42,418 bases of DNA. Source: a virus. The notes beneath the pieces are model-generated. The model was not told the DNA's origin, made no database searches, and saw nothing but the letters and a program-made list of their open reading frames with translations. Made by a program: the position numbers and the translations under genes. Where the stretch lies: IMG/VR virus record IMGVR_UViG_3300043331_000313, positions 1 through 42,418 of that record. One strand, written 5' to 3'. Within the stretch, counting starts at the first letter, position 1. Each line of letters begins with the position of its first letter. This document shows positions 8,366 to 15,599 of the stretch, piece after piece.

Positions 8366-10413
8366 TAGTTGGGCGGTCCGCCCTCTTGCATCGCGCGCTT
8401 CGCCGCAGCATTTTTCGCCGCGATGTCCATGTTCACTTCGTTCGTCTCGCGCTTCATCGCCAGATCGGCCTGCGTCGTCGCCACCGTGCTCATGATCTCC
8501 GCTTCGGTCTTGCGCTCGATCGCCGCGATCTGCGTGTCCGCCTTGCGCGCCTCAATCTTCAACTTCGCGTCGCCGCGCTTAATCTCCGCTTCGGTCTTGA
8601 TCATCTCCGGATCAGGCTGCGGCGGGCGCGGCTTGCTCGCGGCTTCCACGGCCTGCTCGATCGTTTGCTCCAGCTGATCCACCTTGTCGAAGCGGCGCAC
8701 GCCGAACAGCAGCATCTCGCCCACCAACTTGGCCGCTTCCGGACCCTGCGCAGCCATCGGCGCGGCAGCCTCCATGAAGCCCGTCGCCGCCGTCATGAAC
8801 TCCACAGCCGTTTGCTTCTCCTCCGCCTGATCCGGCTCCAGGGTCGAATCCGTCTCCACGTCGATGCGGAAGCTGCGCGAGGTGTCGTCCCGCAGCATCG
8901 CCTCCACCTGCTTCAGAAAGCGCGTCGTGGCCTGCTGTTGCTGCATCTGCATTTGCTGCTGCATCATCGGGTCGGGCGGCGCGCCTTCAGGCATGGGCGG
9001 CGGCGGAAGCTGGGGAATGTATTTGGCCAGCAATTCCTGATCCACGCCGGCCATGCGCATGATCTCTTCAAACCCAAACGCCTCTGCAATCACCTCAGCC
9101 TTGAGGCGCATGATGTCGGCGGCGAAGCGCTGGACGTCCTTTTGCACCCGGCGCACGCGCAAGCTGCCCCACTTGGCCTTGATGCCCTGCGCTGTGGCCG
9201 TCTCATCCGGGTCCGTCGCGCCGCGCAGAATGTCGCCAATGCCGGACACCTCATAAAGCGTCTGCTTGGCCTGCTCGCGAATCTCGTAGAGGCTTTTGAG
9301 CACCTCAGCGACATGCTCGACCGGAAACCACTCGATCCGGCCCTTGACCCCGCCGCCTTCCGCGAACATCGCCCAGTCCTTGACGGCGATCATGCGGTTG
9401 TCGCCGCTCTCCAGCAGGCTCGCGAGCTCCGCGCTCTCGCTGGCATACACGCCCGCGACCTTCAGCGCCTTTTGCAGCACGCCAATGCGCGCCGTGATGC
9501 GGTTCAGCTCCTCCGCCTGGTCCTGGTACAGCGCATAGTCTGGCGTTGGGATGCAGGACTTCGCCGTGGTCGTCGCCAGCAGCGGACGCGGGCATGGAAA
9601 GAAGTCGCGGAACCGCACCGGCGGCGGCACTTTGCCGAGATACGCATGCTCACCGCTGCCAGGCGCCAGGAAATGCACCACGCCGGCAACCTTGTCGTGA
9701 ATCTCCCACAGCTGCGCCTTGGCGCGCTCGTCCTTCAGCCCGTCGTCCGTCTTGTCCGAGTCAGGCGCGCAATCCATCGCGATAAGGCCGGCTTGCTTCG
9801 GCTCAAGCCCGCGCTCCTCAAGCCATTTCGGCAACTCGCTCTTGGACTTGTGGAACCGCTTCGCGACCCACCACACATCCGTCCACGTCTTCGCCACGCT
9901 GTGCAGGAAGTCCTGCCAGGGCACATAGTCAGCGACCACGCTTTCATAGGCCAGCTGCGCGTCCTCGCCTGAGCCAACCAGCGTCGGCACATAGCTGACC
10001 CACACTTGGCCACGGCCCGGCAGCAGCCGATCGCGCACCGCCTGGTCCATCGTGTGATCAAAGTCGTAAAGCTCGCAGCTGGTTTGGACACAGCGCTCCA
10101 GCATCTGCGCGCCAAGCCGGGCCACTGGATCGCGATCACGATACCGGCGCACCGCCTTGGCCTTCGGCGTCTGCATGTACACCGCCGGGCGCAGCGTCTC
10201 CACGTTGCTCCACAGGATGTTGAACAGGCGCGCGCGCTCCGTGTTCATGTCCCGCTCGTCGTTGTAAATCTTCTCGATCTTCTGGCCGCGCTGGACGAAC
10301 TTCTTGTGCGCCTTCTCCGCCGCCGCAATCTCAGCACGCCACTTGCGCGCTAGGCCGGCCTTATCCTTCGCCGGCTTCTCCAGATCGGTGTTGTCCGTGC
10401 TGTCTTCAGCCAC
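8365..10413 (-). CDS. Portal protein (podovirus/P22-like)
   Basis: 682 residues, close to P22 gp1 length. The N-terminal helical region (KAHKKFVQRGQKIEKIYNDE) is followed by FNILWSNVETLRPAVYMQTP, a typical entry to the portal core. Later come DRLLPGRGQVWVSYVP and VPWQDFLHS. A Gln/Met-rich stretch (MMQQQMQMQQQQ) and a long charged helical C-terminus form the probable barrel. It is followed by scaffold and coat genes. The portal nucleates procapsid assembly and is the channel for packaging and ejection. Confidence 0.92.
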   Translation of the reverse strand: MAEDSTDNTDLEKPAKDKAGLARKWRAEIAAAEKAHKKFVQRGQKIEKIYNDERDMNTERARLFNILWSNVETLRPAVYMQTPKAKAVRRYRDRDPVARLGAQMLERCVQTSCELYDFDHTMDQAVRDRLLPGRGQVWVSYVPTLVGSGEDAQLAYESVVADYVPWQDFLHSVAKTWTDVWWVAKRFHKSKSELPKWLEERGLEPKQAGLIAMDCAPDSDKTDDGLKDERAKAQLWEIHDKVAGVVHFLAPGSGEHAYLGKVPPPVRFRDFFPCPRPLLATTTAKSCIPTPDYALYQDQAEELNRITARIGVLQKALKVAGVYASESAELASLLESGDNRMIAVKDWAMFAEGGGVKGRIEWFPVEHVAEVLKSLYEIREQAKQTLYEVSGIGDILRGATDPDETATAQGIKAKWGSLRVRRVQKDVQRFAADIMRLKAEVIAEAFGFEEIMRMAGVDQELLAKYIPQLPPPPMPEGAPPDPMMQQQMQMQQQQATTRFLKQVEAMLRDDTSRSFRIDVETDSTLEPDQAEEKQTAVEFMTAATGFMEAAAPMAAQGPEAAKLVGEMLLFGVRRFDKVDQLEQTIEQAVEAASKPRPPQPDPEMIKTEAEIKRGDAKLKIEARKADTQIAAIERKTEAEIMSTVATTQADLAMKRETNEVNMDIAAKNAAAKRAMQEGGPPN

Positions 10414-10576
10414 GGCCCGCCATCACATAAAGCTCCAGCAGCGTGGCGTCGGGATATTCCTTCGCGATCTCGCGGAGACGCTTTTGCAGGCGCTCGTCCT
10501 TGACGGAGCGGATGTATTGTTCGAGCGCGGGCCGTAACGGCAGGTCAGATGCGCTCGTCTTCTCGTCTTCGCTCAC
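10406..10576 (-). CDS. Small charged protein between terminase and portal
   Basis: 56 residues from GTG 10576, which has GGGAG five bases upstream; a TTG at 10588 is the alternative. It overlaps the end of the large terminase and the portal start. The sequence is charged and helical (LEQYIRSVKDERLQKRLREI) with no cysteine or membrane segment. Function is unknown; the tight overlaps on both sides support it being translated. Confidence 0.6.
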   Translation of the reverse strand: MSEDEKTSASDLPLRPALEQYIRSVKDERLQKRLREIAKEYPDATLLELYVMAGRG

Positions 10577-11882
10577 CAAGTCTCCCAATCACATCGTTGA
10601 ATGTCGCCGTCGATGGCGCGTTGATCTGCATGCTGCGGGCGGGCGGCGGGGCTTTCTTCGGCGGCTCCAGCGTCCGCCATGCGCGCGCCAAACACTGAAA
10701 AGCGTCCGCCGGATGGCTCGCCCAATTCTTCAGCGGCGCATCCTTGAACGTCTTCAACACTTCGTCGAAGTCCGCCTTGTATTGCCGCAGCGCCTCGATC
10801 CCGTCCTTGCAGCGCAGCTTGTCGAAGCGCGCCCGCGGCAGCGTCAGCCGCGCCGCCGAGATACGATCATCGATCTTTTGGCCCTCGACCACGCGAGGAT
10901 TGCCGCCGTTGAGCTTCAGTTGTTCAATCCGCGTACGCCCCGAACCTATGCCGGTCGCCTTCGCGTCTTCGGGCACGTAATCCGCCTCAATCGCGTAACC
11001 CAGCCCGCGCGTTTTCGCGAGCACCTGGGGAATGCCATCGCTGTGAACGCCCTCGACATAATCGATCACGTTCACGCCTTCGTGCGTCGGCTGCCAAATC
11101 CACACCGGCATGTTGGCGCCCTTGCCCAAGTCCCAAGCCGTGTAGCAGGGCAAGCCTGGGTCGTACGGCACCTCTGTGAGCCGGCCGTCCCGATCCGCGT
11201 CGGCCATTTCCTTTCCGAAATACGCGCCCAAAATTGCCGCCTCAAACGAGCACTCAAACTCTTGCGCGTACTGCTCCGGCGTCATGTCCGAGAGCGCGTC
11301 GTCCAATTCCTCTTGCGGCAGGATGCCAGTCTCACTGGCCCGCAGCATCATCGAGAACCACGCCTCGCTACGCTGCGCCTTGTCCCACACTTCCCAGAAC
11401 TCGTTGCGGCCCTTAGGCGTGCCAATGAAGGTCGCCCAGCCCTGCCGATCGGCCAGCATCGGGCGGATCACCTCGCCCCACACGCTGGGCCGCATGTCCG
11501 CGTATTCGTCCAGCACCACGCCATCGAGATACGCGCCGCGGAGCCGGTCGGGGTTGTCCGCGCCGTGAATGCGGATGCGAGCGCCGTTCAGCAACTCCAC
11601 CCACAGCTCACTCTCGTTCTTGTCAGCGATAATCGGCCCCGCGAAGCGCTTCAGGTAGTCCCAGGCCACTTCCTTCGCCTGCGCCAAGTACGGCGCCACA
11701 TAGGCGTAGCGTCCGTGTGGAAGCGTCAATTGAATCGCGCGCTTCACCTTGTCGTTGATGCTCGCGACCGTCTTGCCGCCCCGCCGATGCACCACCATGC
11801 ACGCCCAGCGCTGGGTGCGGTTGTGGTACGGCAAAAATATCCGGCGCGGCGCGTAGGGTAGAACTACTCTCCGCTCTGCCAC
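10545..11882 (-). CDS. terL: Terminase large subunit
   Basis: 445 residues from a GTG start that overlaps the small subunit gene by 19 bases. Walker A-like HRRGGKT at residues 32-38, Walker B VVLDEYA near residue 120, and the coupling segment FIGTPKGRNEF near residue 155 mark the packaging ATPase. The RNase-H-like nuclease follows, with its first acidic residue in TAWDLGKG. It cuts and pumps DNA into the procapsid. With the P22-like head genes, headful packaging is plausible but not shown. Confidence 0.93.
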   Translation of the reverse strand: MAERRVVLPYAPRRIFLPYHNRTQRWACMVVHRRGGKTVASINDKVKRAIQLTLPHGRYAYVAPYLAQAKEVAWDYLKRFAGPIIADKNESELWVELLNGARIRIHGADNPDRLRGAYLDGVVLDEYADMRPSVWGEVIRPMLADRQGWATFIGTPKGRNEFWEVWDKAQRSEAWFSMMLRASETGILPQEELDDALSDMTPEQYAQEFECSFEAAILGAYFGKEMADADRDGRLTEVPYDPGLPCYTAWDLGKGANMPVWIWQPTHEGVNVIDYVEGVHSDGIPQVLAKTRGLGYAIEADYVPEDAKATGIGSGRTRIEQLKLNGGNPRVVEGQKIDDRISAARLTLPRARFDKLRCKDGIEALRQYKADFDEVLKTFKDAPLKNWASHPADAFQCLARAWRTLEPPKKAPPPARSMQINAPSTATFNDVIGRLGERRREDERI

Positions 11883-12115
11883 GTCACTACGAGCTTGCCG
11901 CCCTCATTGTCCGCGTGGTTGACCTGGACCGGGATGATCTTCGGGAAGATCGTCTTGTAGAAGTCCGCCTGGTTCTCACGCGCCCAAGTCGTCAGGGCTT
12001 GCACCCCGCCAATGCCTTCGAACGCCGCCTCGATCGCCTCATAGGCTTTCTTGGTCTTCGTGCGCGGGACGCCTGGCTTTGCGCCGGCGCCGGCGCGTTT
12101 ACCGCCGTGTGCCAT
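11864..12115 (-). CDS. terS: Terminase small subunit (putative)
   Basis: 83 residues. The basic, Gly/Ala-rich start (HGGKRAGAGAKPGVPR) is common at the N-terminus of small terminase-like phage proteins. It is followed by a helical core (AYEAIEAAFEGIGGVQALTT) and a conserved-looking FYKTIFPKIIPVQV segment. It sits immediately upstream of the large subunit with a 19-base overlap. It is shorter than classical small subunits, which carry a full helix-turn-helix plus oligomerisation core. The call rests on position and the basic motif. Confidence 0.75.
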   Translation of the reverse strand: MAHGGKRAGAGAKPGVPRTKTKKAYEAIEAAFEGIGGVQALTTWARENQADFYKTIFPKIIPVQVNHADNEGGKLVVTWQSGE

Positions 12116-12142
12116 CTTGATTAACTTGAATTATGGTCATGT

Positions 12143-12598
12143 TTACGGCCCCGGCCTATTCCCGCTCACGATAGCGCCTGTGATGGCGTTTTCGCGGGCG
12201 TTGCGGGCAGCGGCGTCGAACGTGGCTTCCTGCATCCAGATCAGCGCGAAGACGCCTGTAGCGGCTCCCATGACCAGAGCAGGCAGGCCAATGATCCATG
12301 CGGCTTTGTGCCAGCCGTGGGCGAAGGCTGCTTGCTGTGCTGCGATCATACGCGCTTCTTGCTTCGCTTCAATACGGGCGATGTCAGCAGCGTGCGCGGT
12401 GATGGTGGCGTCCATCGCCGCTGTATGTTCCGCCTTCGCGCGTCTGCGGCCTTCTTTGATGCCGTTGGCTGCGATGGCGGTGTGGGTGATCTCTTTGCGC
12501 TCTTCGTTGGAGCGTTCGGCAGCGTCGGGCGGGACTTGGTAATCTTCATCGACAAGGGCAAGCTTGAGAGGCTTGGCTGTGGCGGGCTTAGTAGTCAT
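12143..12598 (-). CDS. Single-pass membrane protein, unknown function
   Basis: 151 residues. A charged helical N-terminal 95 residues (Ala/Glu/Lys-rich, probably coiled) precedes one strong hydrophobic segment, AAWIIGLPALVMGAATGVFA, near residues 100-122, and a short polar tail. It starts with an ATGA overlap. Position upstream of terminase rather than in the lysis region makes a holin role uncertain. Confidence 0.75.
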   Translation of the reverse strand: MTTKPATAKPLKLALVDEDYQVPPDAAERSNEERKEITHTAIAANGIKEGRRRAKAEHTAAMDATITAHAADIARIEAKQEARMIAAQQAAFAHGWHKAAWIIGLPALVMGAATGVFALIWMQEATFDAAARNARENAITGAIVSGNRPGP

Positions 12599-12786
12599 CG
12601 CCGCCCCGACCCATTCGTGATGTAATCACCGATGCAGTCCGCAAGCTCCACGAACTCGATCTCCGTGAACCTGCGCCCGCTCAGTGCACTCGCCGTAATC
12701 TTCGCAACTTCCCTGCGAAACGCTTGCGCGTTCGCTCTGTCCGTCGATTCGCGATCGGGCATCTGTACTCTCGGGCTGCCAAGCAT
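12595..12786 (-). CDS. Small hypothetical protein
   Basis: 63 residues from ATG 12786, just after the preceding stop; an internal ATG at 12762 (MPDRES) is an equally good start. The protein is charged, with a helical AQAFRREVAKITASAL segment and a short acidic FTEIEFVELADCIG segment. Its stop overlaps the membrane-protein start (ATGA). No family recognised. Confidence 0.65.
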   Translation of the reverse strand: MLGSPRVQMPDRESTDRANAQAFRREVAKITASALSGRRFTEIEFVELADCIGDYITNGSGRR

Positions 12787-12787
12787 C

Positions 12788-12913
12788 TTACCGCGCCACC
12801 TTCGCCTTGCCCGCCTTCTTCGCGCCGCCGGTCTTCATGGCCTTGGCTTGGGAAGCGTGCTTTGCGGGAGCGCTTTTGGCGCGGATTTGCTTGGGCGTGT
12901 TGCGTCCGGTCAT
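12788..12913 (-). CDS. 41-residue strongly basic peptide
   Basis: Begins with an ATGA overlap and has GGAG seven bases upstream. The product (MTGRNTPKQIRAKSAPAKHA at its start) is Lys/Arg/Ala-rich with no acidic residue after the start, resembling small nucleic-acid-binding or histone-H1-tail-like peptides. The tight coupling to neighbours on both sides and the good ribosome site support it as a real gene. DNA binding is a composition-based guess. Confidence 0.65.
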   Translation of the reverse strand: MTGRNTPKQIRAKSAPAKHASQAKAMKTGGAKKAGKAKVAR

Positions 12914-13137
12914 TCGCTTTCTCCAAGGTAGGTTTTAACAGCAGCGAGAGCGGCTTCCACTTCGGGAATGCCGACTTCGGTGACGGCGTCGAGAACGAGA
13001 CGGAGAGCGCGGGGCTTCGGGTTGTACTCACACAACCCCAATGTTCTTGCGCGCTCGGCCAGTATAGGCCCTCCGGTGCGACGCTCATTGCGCTCCATGC
13101 GATTAAGTACATCCTCTTCGCCGATCAGATCAGCCAT
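12910..13137 (-). CDS. Small hypothetical protein
   Basis: 75 residues from ATG 13137, preceded by GGAG at six bases; an upstream ATG at 13149 would itself contain that ribosome site and is less likely. It reads MADLIGEEDVLNRMERNERR at the start and continues as a helical, mixed-charge protein with no membrane segment. Function is unknown. Confidence 0.65.
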   Translation of the reverse strand: MADLIGEEDVLNRMERNERRTGGPILAERARTLGLCEYNPKPRALRLVLDAVTEVGIPEVEAALAAVKTYLGESE

Positions 13138-13393
13138 CCCACTCTCCATTTGTTTTCAGGCCCCACGCCGTCATGCGCCTTGGGGGAGGATCGCGCAGGA
13201 CGGAAGCGGGTTGCGGGCGCAGGGCCTGAAACTGAATTGGCTCTCCCGTTTTCTTGGCCAGCACGGGAGAAAGCTGGTGGACCCGGCGGCGAACCGCCCA
13301 CCAAGCTCGAATGCAAAGCGCGCCGCAGGCGTGAACCTGGGCGCGCGAATTCGTATCGTAGAAAAATCTGCGCAAGTTTGGGGTCACTGTCAA
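13130..13393 (-). CDS. Doubtful small gene (TTG start) or non-coding spacer
   Basis: An 87-codon frame opens at a TTG that overlaps the upstream stop (TTGA), the coupling style used elsewhere here. The end (RRMTAWGLKTNGEW) looks protein-like, but most of the product is Arg/Pro/Trp-rich and unfamiliar. The segment also holds a 5-bp stem with a TTCG loop near 13280-13293 and an inverted pair CTCCCGT/ACGGGAG at about 13245-13271. The region 13138-13389 is therefore either a weak gene or structured spacer. Confidence 0.35.
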   Translation of the reverse strand: MTVTPNLRRFFYDTNSRAQVHACGALCIRAWWAVRRRVHQLSPVLAKKTGEPIQFQALRPQPASVLRDPPPRRMTAWGLKTNGEWDG

Positions 13394-13899
13394 GCCGCCC
13401 TGCCGTAGCTGCGGTCAATCGCGTCGAAGTGTGTTTCCAAATGCCCCAGCAGGACCGCTACAGGCCGCGAGACGCGCTCGTACTTCGCACGATAGCTGCC
13501 CATGTTGCGAAGCTCGCCCAAGGTGGGCTGGGGAAACGCGAACAGGCGCACCAGCAGCGTGCGGTGCGTCGGCGCGGCATGGCCCACAAAGCTCAGCGCC
13601 GCTTGCGACGCCGTGGCGCTTACAGCGCGATCCCAGGCGCGTGCATGGGGGTCGCTGCATCCGCCGTCCACACGCTCGCCGCCAGCAGCCCCGCCCTCTG
13701 TGGAGCGCTCCAGCAGCGAGGAAAGCCGCAACGCAGCGTCGAACATGCCGCCACTGATGTCGCCGGCCCGCAGCAGAGGATGAACCGCCCACACGCGCAT
13801 GGGCCGATCCGCGCCAAGGCGGCGATCCTCCCAGGCCTCCTGCACGCTGGCGGCGCGCTGGAGTTCGATCTTACGCAGCAGCGCTGTGGTGTTGGTCAT
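13390..13899 (-). CDS. Hypothetical protein of the replication-to-late segment
   Basis: 169 residues from ATG 13899 (ATGA overlap with the preceding gene). The N-terminus is helical (MTNTTALLRKIELQRAASVQ). The C-terminal third (GSYRAKYERVSRPVAVLLGH) is basic and helical and could bind nucleic acid. No signal peptide or membrane segment. An ATG at 13911 is the alternative start. Function unknown; its position between replication and late genes would fit a regulator. Confidence 0.7.
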   Translation of the reverse strand: MTNTTALLRKIELQRAASVQEAWEDRRLGADRPMRVWAVHPLLRAGDISGGMFDAALRLSSLLERSTEGGAAGGERVDGGCSDPHARAWDRAVSATASQAALSFVGHAAPTHRTLLVRLFAFPQPTLGELRNMGSYRAKYERVSRPVAVLLGHLETHFDAIDRSYGRAA

Positions 13900-14081
13900 C
13901 GGCTCCCCCAATTCTGAAGCTGGCGGCGCTTGGCCTCTTCGCGTTCGGCCTCTATGAGCAGACGGCGCGCGGCCAGCTGTTCCGGCGTTTCCTCGCGTAC
14001 GATCGGGCCGAACTTGCCGTCATCGCGCCAGCCGTGCGGGCGTGTGTCACCGCGCCGCCAGTATTTTGAGCCGAGGTTCAT
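13896..14081 (-). CDS. Small charged protein
   Basis: 61 residues: MNLGSKYWRRGDTRPHGWRD, then a charged helix (PEQLAARRLLIEAEREEAKR). Both ends overlap the neighbouring genes by 4 bases. No cysteines and no hydrophobic segment. No family recognised. Confidence 0.65.
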   Translation of the reverse strand: MNLGSKYWRRGDTRPHGWRDDGKFGPIVREETPEQLAARRLLIEAEREEAKRRQLQNWGSR

Positions 14082-14530
14082 TGCCCCCTCCTGCGTGGTT
14101 GGCCGTTCACCATGTCGCTGCGAAGTGCTGGGGCGCGCTCAAGCAGCCATTGCCGACCCTGTGGGCTGAGGCTGTAGCCCATGCCCCAGTGCGTCTCGAT
14201 GCAGCCGGCAGGAGCGCCGCCCTTGCGTAAGCTGCGGCGCAGGAGGCAGATCAGCACCTTGAGTTCGCGCGAATCCACGAGATCGGCGCCATCGACCAAC
14301 CCGCCATGCGTGACCTCCGGGCGCCGGAGCAACAGCAGCAAAAGCTTGGCGCATTGCTTCTGCATGGGCACGGCGCGCTTCACTGCGACAATCGACGCCA
14401 TGTCGACTTCGGGCAAAGCCTGCGTGCGCTGATGCGCCAATTCTTCTTTGAGCCGATCGATCTCCGCCAGCGCCCGGTAATATTCGGCCTTCGAAACAAA
14501 GCCGCGCGGTTCTTCCTCTGCGATAGCCAT
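14078..14530 (-). CDS. Putative winged-helix DNA-binding protein
   Basis: 150 residues from ATG 14530, which overlaps the preceding stop (TGATG). Residues 15-40 form a short charged helix (YYRALAEIDRLKEELAHQRT). The C-terminal 90 residues read like an OmpR-type winged helix: LKVLICLLRRSLRK, then IETHWGMGYSLSPQG, which matches the wing pattern 'IET-W-G-GY-L'. No receiver domain is present. Lying between the replication initiator and the late genes, it could regulate middle or late transcription. Confidence 0.65.
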   Translation of the reverse strand: MAIAEEEPRGFVSKAEYYRALAEIDRLKEELAHQRTQALPEVDMASIVAVKRAVPMQKQCAKLLLLLLRRPEVTHGGLVDGADLVDSRELKVLICLLRRSLRKGGAPAGCIETHWGMGYSLSPQGRQWLLERAPALRSDMVNGQPRRRGQ

Positions 14531-14718
14531 CAGCCAATCCCCTGACGGAAGCGTTCGGGCTGCTCCAGATGCAGCGGCTCGCGCTGGGCTTCGATGCGCG
14601 TCTGCTTGACCGCGAAGTCCAGCCACTCAGCAGCGCCCTCACGGCCCAGGTCACGCACAAGGGCGGCTTTCAGCTTCGCCCACAGCTGGGCCGTTTCGGA
14701 CTGGTTGGTCCGCGTCAT
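14530..14718 (-). CDS. Small helical protein downstream of the replication initiator
   Basis: 62 residues from ATG 14718 (ATGA overlap with the initiator stop). Sequence begins MTRTNQSETAQLWAKLKAAL and is predicted fully helical. Position right after an O-like initiator recalls small helicase-loader-like or Nin-type proteins, but it is too short for a loader and has no ATPase motif. Function unknown. Confidence 0.65.
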   Translation of the reverse strand: MTRTNQSETAQLWAKLKAALVRDLGREGAAEWLDFAVKQTRIEAQREPLHLEQPERFRQGIG

Positions 14719-15599
14719 GCGCGTGCTCCCTTGGTTTGGAAAAGATCGGGTTCGGTGACGGGCGGGCCGCGATAGCCGGGCTCGTCGGGCTTGGGGCCAA
14801 GGCTCGACGGCCAGTGCGTCGCGTTCTCGCGCCATGCGGCGATGAAGGCGGGCCAGTCGATTTGGCTTTGAACGAGCGCGGGCTTGCCGGCGGCGATTTC
14901 AAGCCAGGTGTCGAGCTTGTCGCGAAGCCAGCGCTCCAGCGCGGGAACGTACTGGCCCGCGTCCTTCCGGGCGTCCGGGCTGGCGAGGTAGGCGTCCAGC
15001 GCGGAGAGCGCCGCCGCCGCGCCGTGCTGCCGGTTCGCCCTCGCCCACGCCTCCGCCGATTTGGCTTTCGAGGATCGGCCACGCTGGGGCCATCGCTCCC
15101 AAGCCTCGATGAAATTTTCCGGGAAAGCTTTTGGGGTCGTTCTATTAGGAACCGAACGTAGTGAGGTTACTAATACCGATGTGATCTCCTGTTCACATCG
15201 GCCCCGTTGTGAACTCTGGATCACATCGGCTGTTTTCAACGCTTTAGCTGGCCGTTGTGAACTCTGGATCACATCGGGTTCACATCGGCTGTTTTCAGCG
15301 GCTTGCACCACCTCGTCCGGCAGGTCGGTGCGCACGCGATATTCGAGCGCGACCCTCCCCCGACGCGATGCGGTGAAGCTCCGTGTGTCCACGTAACCCA
15401 GTTCCACAAGCGTGCGCAGCGTGCGCGAAACGTACTCTCTGGAGACGCCGAGGGCGGCGGCCAATTCGGTTTGCTTCGGGTGGCACCACCCGTTCTTGTC
15501 CGTGAACGTGCCCAGCAGGGCGAGCAGCGCCTTCCCCACCGGCGTGAGGCGCTGGTCCCGCATGGCGGCGGCGGGGGCGATGGAGTAGCGCGGGCTCAA
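14715..15599 (-). CDS. Lambda-O-like replication initiator with internal origin
   Basis: 294 residues from TTG 15599, which overlaps the helicase stop (TTGA) and gives the typical opening MSPRYSIAPAAAMRDQRLTP; a TTG at 15614 is the alternative. Residues 15-95 form a winged helix: VGKALLALLGTFTD, then NGWCHPKQTELAAALGVSRE and YVSRTLRTLVELGY. A low-complexity linker carries DVIQSSQR twice because the DNA beneath it holds the iterons. The C-terminal part has conserved Trp-rich helices (FIEAWERWPQ; FIAAWREN). Initiator binding inside its own gene, next to a DnaB helicase gene, parallels lambda O/P. Confidence 0.8.
   Translation of the reverse strand: MSPRYSIAPAAAMRDQRLTPVGKALLALLGTFTDKNGWCHPKQTELAAALGVSREYVSRTLRTLVELGYVDTRSFTASRRGRVALEYRVRTDLPDEVVQAAENSRCEPDVIQSSQRPAKALKTADVIQSSQRGRCEQEITSVLVTSLRSVPNRTTPKAFPENFIEAWERWPQRGRSSKAKSAEAWARANRQHGAAAALSALDAYLASPDARKDAGQYVPALERWLRDKLDTWLEIAAGKPALVQSQIDWPAFIAAWRENATHWPSSLGPKPDEPGYRGPPVTEPDLFQTKGARA
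15144..15174. other. Imperfect dyad beside the iterons
   Basis: ATTAGGAACC at 15144-15153 and GGTTACTAAT at 15165-15174 are inverted copies with one mismatch, separated by 11 bases. The arms are AT-richer than their surroundings. Next to the iteron array this fits an origin-associated duplex-opening or hairpin element, though it lies within the initiator coding sequence. Confidence 0.5.
15176..15288. other. Iteron array, probable replication origin
   Basis: TCACATCGG occurs four times on the plus strand (15193-15201, 15221-15229, 15269-15277, 15280-15288) and once inverted (15176-15184). Two of the copies belong to a 26-bp perfect repeat at 15204-15229 and 15252-15277, 48 bp apart. All lie in the linker of the replication initiator gene, exactly where lambdoid phages place their O-binding iterons. 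The initiator is expected to bind these repeats and load the adjacent DnaB-type helicase. Confidence 0.8.

Noticed and set aside
8386-9972. Long plus-strand open frame of 528 codons opposite the portal gene
   Set aside because: Arg/His/Leu-rich product typical of the antisense of a GC-rich gene; the portal frame on the minus strand has clear family features.
10443-11861. Long plus-strand open frame of 472 codons opposite the terminase
   Set aside because: Antisense shadow of a gene with Walker motifs; composition is Arg/His/Pro-rich and unlike a protein.
12116-12142. Late promoter upstream of the small terminase gene
   Set aside because: A CATAAT is present on the minus strand but no matching -35 or other support is visible.
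12724-13917. Plus-strand open frame of 397 codons
   Set aside because: Runs antisense to several small coupled genes with good ribosome sites; Arg-rich low-complexity product.
15204-15288. CRISPR array
   Set aside because: Repeats are too few, partly abut each other and lie inside an initiator gene; they fit origin iterons.
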